From: Nageia nagi
Lineage: Eukaryota; Pinophyta
Assembly (NCBI GenBank): GCA_050084985.1
Contig: JBITNC010000001.1
Span: forward strand, 87,978,001-88,042,000
DNA: 64,000 nt
Direction: 5' to 3'
The notes under the pieces: generated by a model
What the model was told of the DNA's origin: nothing
The model's database searches: none
The model's input: only the letters and a program-made list of their open reading frames with translations
Translations under genes and position numbers: made by a program
Part shown: positions 57,664 to 64,000 of the stretch, piece after piece
Layout: every line of letters begins with the position of its first letter
Numbering within the stretch: position 1 is the first letter of the stretch

Positions 57664-60600
57664 AAAATTTCAATCATAAAAAGAAGAACAAGCATGCTGC
57701 TACTGTTGCCTACTACTCAGTGACTCAAACTATTTCAAATGATTGGATTGTTGATTCAAGATGCACTAATCACATGTGTTATGAAAAGGATAAGTTTGAA
57801 AACTTTCATAAGTACAAGAAGGATGCAGTTGTGATAGGTGATAATTCAGTCCTTGATGTTCAAGGAATAGGGAGTGTGAAGATTCATGGAAAGGTTCTTG
57901 ATAATGTCTTTTATGTGCCTAAACTAAGGATGAATCTTATCTCCGTAATTCAGATTATAAGGAAAGGATACTCATTTGAGTTTACCTCACATTCCTGGTA
58001 TGTTAAGAAAGGACTTGCCACCTTGATGAAAGGATCAGTAAAGGATGACCTTTATATTGTGGATCAAGTTCCTTCAAAGATGTGTCTTACTGCAAATGTT
58101 TGTTCAAAGGGTAATCTTTGGCATCAATGATTAGGGCACCTTAACCACAAGAGTATTCAAGATATGAAAAATCAAGAACTTGTGGAAGGTTTACCTAATA
58201 TTTCACCCACAATTGGTCTTTGTGAAAGGTGCATTCTAGGAAAGATGAATAGGCAAAAGTTTGAAAAAGATAAGGCAACTCGGGCTACTCGTCCTCTTCA
58301 GCTTGTGCATTCAGATTTGATGGGTCCATTTCAAACTAAGTCTCTAGGGGGAGCTTCTTATGTTCTTACCTTCATTGATGACTTCAGCATGATGACATTT
58401 GGTTATCTACTTGAGCACAAGGATGAAACTTTTGATAGGTTTAAATACTTCAAGGCTCTTGTTGAAAACAAACTGATTTTAAGATCAAGATGCTGAGATT
58501 TGATAATGGGGGTGAGTATAATAGTAATGAGTTTAATGACTATTGTGTTAAACATGGGATCAAGTGGCAATTCACAATCCCTTACACCCCTCAACAAAAT
58601 GGAGTTGTTGAAAGGAAGAATCGAACCATTATGGAAATGGCAAGGTGCATGTTGGGTAACCTTCCTAGTTTCTTATGGGGTGAAGCTATTCACACTGCTA
58701 TTCATGCCCTAAATAGGTGTCCTACTAAAGTAGTTGAAGGTAAAACTCTGTATGAAGCATGGACAGGAAAGAAACCTAACATCTCACACTTTAGGGTCTT
58801 CAGTTGTGATGCATTTTCCTTCATTACCTTAGAGAAAAGAAAGAAGTTGGATAAAAGATTAGAAAAATGCATCTTTGTGGGGTATGATAATCAACATAGA
58901 GGTTACAGGCTCTACTCCTCATCCCATAAAATAGTCTTTATTTCTAGGGATGTTAAGTTCAATGAACTTCTTGAGGATATGACTTCTCATACTGAGGTTT
59001 CTGATTCAGATGATTCTTTGCCTGCACCTAACTGGTTGGATGATAATGTAGGGAAGTCACCATAAGAGCAAAATTCTCCAGCTCAGAGAATTACAAGGAG
59101 TATGAACTTGAATAAATCTTTATTTGCCAAAATTGATAATACGAATGAGCCATCAACCTTCAAAGAAGCTTCCAAGCAAGAGTGTTGGATGGAAGCTATG
59201 AAAGTTGAGTATGAGGCGCTCATGAAAAATGAAACTTGGGATTTGGTTCCTTATCCTAATGAGAAAAATGTGATTAGAAATAAATGGATATACAAGGTCA
59301 AGTACAATTCTGAGAGAGAAATTGAAAAATACAAAGCAAGGTTAGTAGCTAAAGGATTCGCTTAGAAATATGGTATTGATTATGAGAAAACCTTTGCTCC
59401 TGTGGCCAAGATGCCTACTGTCAGGATAATCCTTGCTCTTTCTACAGCTCAAGGATGGAAAGTTTTTCAACTTGATGTCAAGAGTGCATTTCTCAATGGT
59501 GACTTGGATGTAGAAATCTACATGAATCAACCAGAAGGATTTATTCCATAAGGTAAAGAGTCTTTTGTGTGCAAGCTAAAGAAGTCTTTGTATGGACTTA
59601 AGCAAGCACCTAGAGCATTGTACAAGAAAATTTTAGGATTCTTTATAGATATTGGTTTTTCCAAGTGCTTCTCTGACTCAGATCTCTATGTACTCAATCA
59701 AGGAAAAGATGTGGTCTTAATTCTTATTTATGTGGATGATCTTCTCATAACTAGAAATAATATTGAAATCATCCAAGAGTGCATATCCAAACTGAAGGCA
59801 ACATTTGAAATAACTGATCTAGGTCTATTGCATTACAATCTTGGGATGCAAGTATACCAACATAAAGATTGTACTTATCTTAGTCAATCTTAGTATATAT
59901 CAGACATCTTGCAAAATTTGGAATGGAGGAGTTTAGATATGCTGTAATACCTATTTCTCCTGGAATCATTGTATCTCTGAGCTCAGCTTCTCAGTTGGCT
60001 GATGCTACAGCTTATAGGTAATTGATTGGTAGTCTTCTGTATTTGACTATCTCTCGACCTGATATTACCTTTACAATGAATTTGATGGCATGATTCATGC
60101 AAAAACCATATGTTGAGCATCTCAATGTTGTTAAGCAAATCTTGAGGTATGTGGCAGGGATAAAGGATCTTGCTCTTAAGTATTTCAAAGTGCCCTCAAT
60201 TATTCTCTCTGGGTTCTCAGATTCTGATTATGGGGGAGATAGAGATGATAGAAAATCAACCTCTGCATATGTGTTCAGCATTGGTTCAGGTGCTATCTCT
60301 TGGCCTTCCAAGAAGCAACATACTATGACTCTTTCTACCACCAAAGCCAAATATCGAGCCATGTCTATTGCCACCCAGGAAGCTATTTGGCTAAGGCATC
60401 TTCTAAACGAAATTGGGTATGAGCAAAATGGCCCATCTCTTATTTCTTCAGACAATCAATCGGCTATCTCTTTGGCTAAGAATCCTATGTTCCATTAGAG
60501 AACAAAAAATGTGGAAATCCAAGCCCATTTTATTAGGGAGAAGGTTCTAGATGACATCATACACTTGGAGTATTGTCCATCTACTATAAACTCTATTGAT

Positions 60601-60693
60601 TTATTCACCAAGCCCCTTCCTAAAGCTCAGTTCAGCAAGCTTAGGGATTCTCTTGGGTTGGTGAAGTTTCCCTCAAGGGGGAGTGAAGTTTGA
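57664..60693 (+). pseudogene. pol of Copia C: protease, integrase, RT, RNase H
   Basis: Protease: NDWIVDSRCTNHMC; the usual D-S-G is D-S-R. Integrase: LGHLNHKSIQDM, CERCILGKMNR (HHCC), DLMGPFQTKSLGGASY (first D), LRFDNGGEYNSNEF (second D), TPQQNGVVERKNRT (E). RT: YKARLVAKGFA, FQLDVKSAFLNGDLDVEIYM, KKSLYGLKQAPRALYKKIL and an intact YVDDLLIT. RNase H: DSDYGGDRDDRKSTSAYVFS, then LSTTKAKY where LSTTEAEY is usual. Breaks: TGA near 58129, one lost base near 58470, stops near 59062, 59363 and 59549, one lost A in a run near 59913, stops near 60018 and 60496. Confidence 0.9.
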
Positions 60694-61437
60694 AATTTTG
60701 TTAGTGATGACAACTTCACCTCTAAGAGGCTCTTTTTTTATTGTTATATAGTGTTGATTATGATATACTTCTATGGTAAGTTCACTCTGTGTGAGGAACT
60801 TTTAGTACATTTTATACCTCCGTGGTAAGTTTGCTCTACGTGAGAAACTTGTTGTGCAATTTTTTGAGCATATAATTGATCAATTAGTTTCATTGTTCAA
60901 GTATTCATATGAGAAGATCTGGTATGTGTCTTTAGGTATTGTATAGTCATATATATGTTATGCTCTATTAATAATCAACACACATGTCTATATACAACAG
61001 GTGACTATGAGTGATGGCTTGGCATCTCCGTGATGACTTATAGTGCACCATTGATCAGTTATTTATAAGATGGAATTATTTGATTCTCTTATTAATAAAA
61101 TAAATATATGATGCATCTAATTGATTTTGTTCATGAGTTGCTTGTAGCATGTAGGATCTTCTTCAGAAATGCAGGTTACTCACCTTGTGTAAGCAAGCTC
61201 ATGGAGACTCACATGTTAGCTTAAAGTTGATCGACTACTATGTACAGTGAAACCAATTGTGGTTAATGATTGTATTGTAAACCATTTTGTCAAATGGTAA
61301 TGTAGTGAGTCTCAAACTAGTTCTCAAAAAGATTCTCAAATATGTAAATGTTCTCATCTTCGCTTGTATCTCTATGGAGGAGAACTATCTCTTACTCTCT
61401 CTCTTCTCTCTTCTACGCTCTATCCCAATATTGCATT
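60694..61437 (+). other. 3' noncoding region of Copia C
   Basis: About 740 bases between two AAGGGGGAG tracts (60675-60683 and 61438-61446). Shares GGTGACTATGAGT, GGCTCATGGAGACTCA and AATGGTAATGTAGTGAGTCTC with A, B and E. GTAAGTTxxCTCTxxGTGAGxAACTT units at 60776-60850 are repeated in tandem. Confidence 0.65.
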
Positions 61438-61446
61438 AAGGGGGAG
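61438..61446 (+). other. Polypurine tract of Copia C
   Basis: AAGGGGGAG immediately before the 3' LTR. Confidence 0.85.
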
Positions 61447-61935
61447 TGTTAGAATTTGTAATGAAATATTATGAATATCTAAACTCTTTGTAAATTAAAT
61501 TAATCACTTAAAGGATATTTAGATACCTTAAGGGATTAATTGAATTCTTTATTATGTAAACTTTGACCTTACCATGTGGTTAGTTGGTAGGTTAAAGTTA
61601 GGTAATATATTTATTGTAACCCTAACCTTACCCTTGGGTTAAAGGGAGGTTAGGGAGGTGCTCTCATGCTATAAATAGAGGGCCTCTCCTCTTGTAATTT
61701 AACTTAGATTTTGAGTAAGATTACTCTACTAGTTTGTGTAGGAGAGAAAGGAATTGTAGTAAGAGGGTGCATAGTTTGAGAATTGAGATCTAGTTGTGGA
61801 TGTACTCCCAAGGAGGGAGGAACCACTTATATTGGTGTTATCTTGTGTGAATGGTGTTATTAGCTTGTAGATGTTGAATGATTAAGTTTCTTATAGTCTT
61901 GGACCTTGAGGATTAGTGTAGATCTAATTCCATCA
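61447..61935 (+). repeat. 3' LTR of Copia C
   Basis: Same length as the 5' LTR, about six differences. TATAAATA at 61670-61677. Confidence 0.95.
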
Positions 61936-62145
61936 CCTATTGTGTTGATTGTGTCAATGTTTGAATTTGTATTATGTGCCTATCCAGAGCATTATACTTG
62001 AGATCCAATCTTGAAAACTTTGCATTCAAATCATCAAACATGTCCTTGAGATTTACTCCTAATTTAGATTTAATCTATTGACTCTCTTGGTCTAAATCCT
62101 TCAAGGTTAGGTCTTGAGATCTTCTCCCTTCAACCAATTTTTTTT
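61936..62145 (-). pseudogene. gag, N-terminal part, Gypsy D
   Basis: On the minus strand SKLGVNLKDMFDDLNAKFSR and LDLKYNALDRHIIQIQTL, a probable coiled coil, run into the Copia C insertion and continue in the same gene at 53278. The start codon could not be fixed. Confidence 0.65.
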
Positions 62146-62781
62146 TATTTACACTTTTTTTTTTCAAAGTGGGGCCCACGACCGTTTACACTCAACAGTA
62201 GGTGGCCACCAAAACTCCACCTTGAAACACACCTTTTTTTTTGGATTTCTTTCTGCTTTGTTGTAAGATACTATGATTCTAAACTCTAAAATTTGAGCTC
62301 TAAACTGATTTACTGTAGCACCTTATGCCTCCCAAGTTAATTTCTTTTTTGTTTTTTTATGGAAAAATCGAACTAGGGTATGGTGTGTTTGCTCTGTAGG
62401 CTCGCCTAAACACCCCTCCTATCCAACTTTCGTAATGAAAGAGGCTACGAAATGGATTCTATGGCGAGTAACTTCTCGAGGCTAACTGCTTACCGGTGCA
62501 CTACAGTTTACAAATGATCGATAGATTCCTACCTAATTCCAATTTTTTTTAGATGGTCTCTGATATACCTTTTAGTACGTGGAGTCCGATTTTGTATATG
62601 GGTTTTGTCTAAGGCTTGGGTATTGATGTAGAGTTTTATGCACCTCACTTCACATGTAGCTTTATGGGCAAACGTGCTTAGCCAAAAATGACAGATCCTC
62701 CATGATATTTTAAAACCCCTAGCATAGGGTTTCTAGCCTAGACTCTAAAATTTTTTTTGTAGCAGAATGGCCTTGGAAAGA
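62146..62781 (-). other. Untranslated leader of Gypsy D
   Basis: Noncoding sequence between the primer-binding site and gag. No tRNA-like or other RNA fold was evident. Confidence 0.5.
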
Positions 62782-62793
62782 GCTCTGATACCA
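62782..62793 (-). other. Primer-binding site of Gypsy D
   Basis: Minus-strand TGGTATCAGAGC, an exact initiator-Met tRNA site, seven bases inside the 5' LTR. Confidence 0.85.
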
Positions 62794-62800
62794 CTTATTA

Positions 62801-63182
62801 TGATCCTGCTAGATCTTAAATAAAATAATGCAAAAAAAAACAACAAGATTTCTAGCTTTTCAATGAAATAAGAGCAGATATGCAAACTCATCAATATTTA
62901 ATAAATAATAGAACTCAAATTTGCAAATGAAAACACTGAATCATAATAGCTTTATTGAATAAGAGCTAAATCATTGGCCGCTTTGAGGGGGCTTCCTCCT
63001 TACACTTCAAATCCAAAAATATGAGCTGAATGATGACATTCTCAAGCCATACAACATATTTATATGATACTAACCCTAACCCTAATTCGCCCTACTAATA
63101 ATTATGGTATTCACATTACAATCTGATTACATCATAAGTATACTACTAATATAAATAAATGTTAGGATGTGGGATCCTAACA
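62801..63182 (-). repeat. 5' LTR of Gypsy D
   Basis: 382 bases, TG to CA in both readings; partner of 48693-49070. Confidence 0.9.
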
Positions 63183-63363
63183 CATAATTAACCTATCAAA
63201 TTTGATAATTATGACTTGAAACCTTAGTTATAAATAGACAACTAGGCAAGGAATAAGCTATAAAAACATTAGAATGATTCAAGTTTATTAAGTTAGATTT
63301 TAAGAGGCATAAAGTTAGGGTGCACCACTATTGGGTCCTCTCCCTTATAGGTGATATGTAAAG
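63183..63363. repeat. Right arm of inverted repeat bracketing Gypsy D
   Basis: Reverse-complement partner of 48385-48573; it starts at the first base after the LTR. Confidence 0.75.
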
Positions 63364-64000
63364 TTGCATTGAAGCTCGATTAGGTTTACAAAAGTGCATA
63401 GGGTTGGATTTGATTCTTAGATGAATTTGATGGAAGAGAACCTCTTAAACACCAAATCTAATTCCAAGGGATAAGTCTGCAAGGATACCTTTCAAAGAAT
63501 ATATATAAAATGATGAATATATAGTTTTTGTTCTTTCCATTGCAACTTTTTAAATTTTTTATTATTCATATTGACAAGCAATTTTAATTTTTTAATTGAT
63601 AAGCATATTATTGTAAGTCCTTATATGATGAATTAAAAGCCCTCTAATACCAATTGATATGTTCAATTTTGATCTTTGTATTCAATATTTATCTTATAAT
63701 TACATGTCATTCATTCATCATTTTTTATTTGAGAAAACGCATTCTTATTTATATAAAATTATAAAATTTTATTTGAAAAACTTCTTACAACATTATTCTT
63801 AGCTTTTGAAATTTAATTTTTTAAAAGAATATTAATGTATGTTAATTTATCAAAATTGGATCATGAACAACTGTACAAAATATACAAGTTTAAAATATTG
63901 AAATGAATAAAGACATAAATTTAAGTGTTTACATTTTCCCATACTGAAACATGGTATGTATTCAAAGTAGAGTGCAATCATGTTTCGATAAACAAATTAT
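63364..64000. other. No gene recognised
   Basis: AT-rich sequence to the window end, without readable frames or a match to other parts of the window. Confidence 0.5.

Larger units (their letters stand above)
53279..61935 (+). mobile_element. Copia element C: complete, nested in Gypsy D gag
   Basis: Both LTRs are 489 bases long and differ at only about six positions, so this is the youngest insertion in the window. Primer-binding site, polypurine tract and all domains are in order. Flanking bases CTTAT (53274-53278) and CCTAT (61936-61940) are a target-site duplication with one change. The 3 kb leader carries a captured PRORP fragment in antisense. The reading frames nonetheless hold several stops and at least three frameshifts, so it may have moved with proteins supplied by other copies. 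Confidence 0.92.
48693..63182 (-). mobile_element. Gypsy element D: chromovirus, split by nested Copia C
   Basis: A minus-strand Ty3/Gypsy element: 5' LTR 62801-63182, primer-binding site, gag, protease, RT, RNase H, integrase with chromodomain, polypurine tract, 3' LTR 48693-49070. Without the nested Copia C (53279-61935) it is about 5.8 kb, normal for a plant chromovirus. The terminal TG has become CG at 48693. No target-site duplication was found: TGCTA lies left and CATAA right. Confidence 0.88.

Noticed and set aside
62340-62520. Possible tRNA-like sequence in the Gypsy D leader
   Set aside because: No cloverleaf with conserved A and B boxes could be drawn.

Overview
The window looks like plant nuclear DNA. 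Ty1/Copia and Ty3/Gypsy LTR retrotransposons fill most of it, in AT-rich sequence, and there is one recognisable host gene, an intronless GC-rich Lhcb1-type light-harvesting chlorophyll a/b protein gene (46916-47720, minus strand). The density of old elements in different states of decay and the Lhcb1 sequence fit a seed plant with a large genome, probably a conifer. That is inference; nothing here fixes the species. No bacterial operon, CRISPR array, rRNA or convincing tRNA gene was seen.

Layout. 1-1250: minus-strand remnant of a Gypsy gag. 3240-11346: decayed Copia element A, with a truncated 5' LTR and a complete 3' LTR. 11515-12025: orphan Gypsy integrase fragment. 14192-27892: complete 13.7 kb Gypsy element F with target-site duplication GGAGT, LTRs of 1773 and 1822 bp, gag, protease, an extra RNase H placed ahead of reverse transcriptase, RT/RNase H, integrase, and a 1165-codon extra frame downstream of pol. 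About 30900-37729: Copia element B of the same family as A, with no recognised 5' LTR. 40690-45390: 5'-truncated Copia element E, split by a Gypsy LTR/gag fragment. 46916-48000: Lhcb1-like gene and promoter. 48693-63182: minus-strand chromodomain Gypsy element D. Its gag is interrupted by complete plus-strand Copia element C (53279-61935). Element D is flanked by an inverted repeat of about 180 bp.

The retroelement genes form self-contained replication cassettes: capsid, protease, RT/RNase H and integrase. All copies are broken by stops and frameshifts, many consistent with C-to-T or G-to-A change, as expected of methylated, silenced plant DNA.

Most interesting points: (1) element C carries, antisense between its primer-binding site and gag, a fragment of a PRORP (protein-only RNase P) gene, apparently captured host sequence; (2) the Gypsy F element has the order protease - extra RNase H - RT plus a very long unknown 3' frame; (3) its U3 has repeated TTCCGGAA and TGACGTCA-like motifs decaying differently in the two LTRs; (4) the Lhcb1 gene has a one-base frameshift in its transit peptide; (5) an inverted repeat brackets the nested D/C block. 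I found no clearly new autonomous biological system; the nearest candidates are points 1 to 3.
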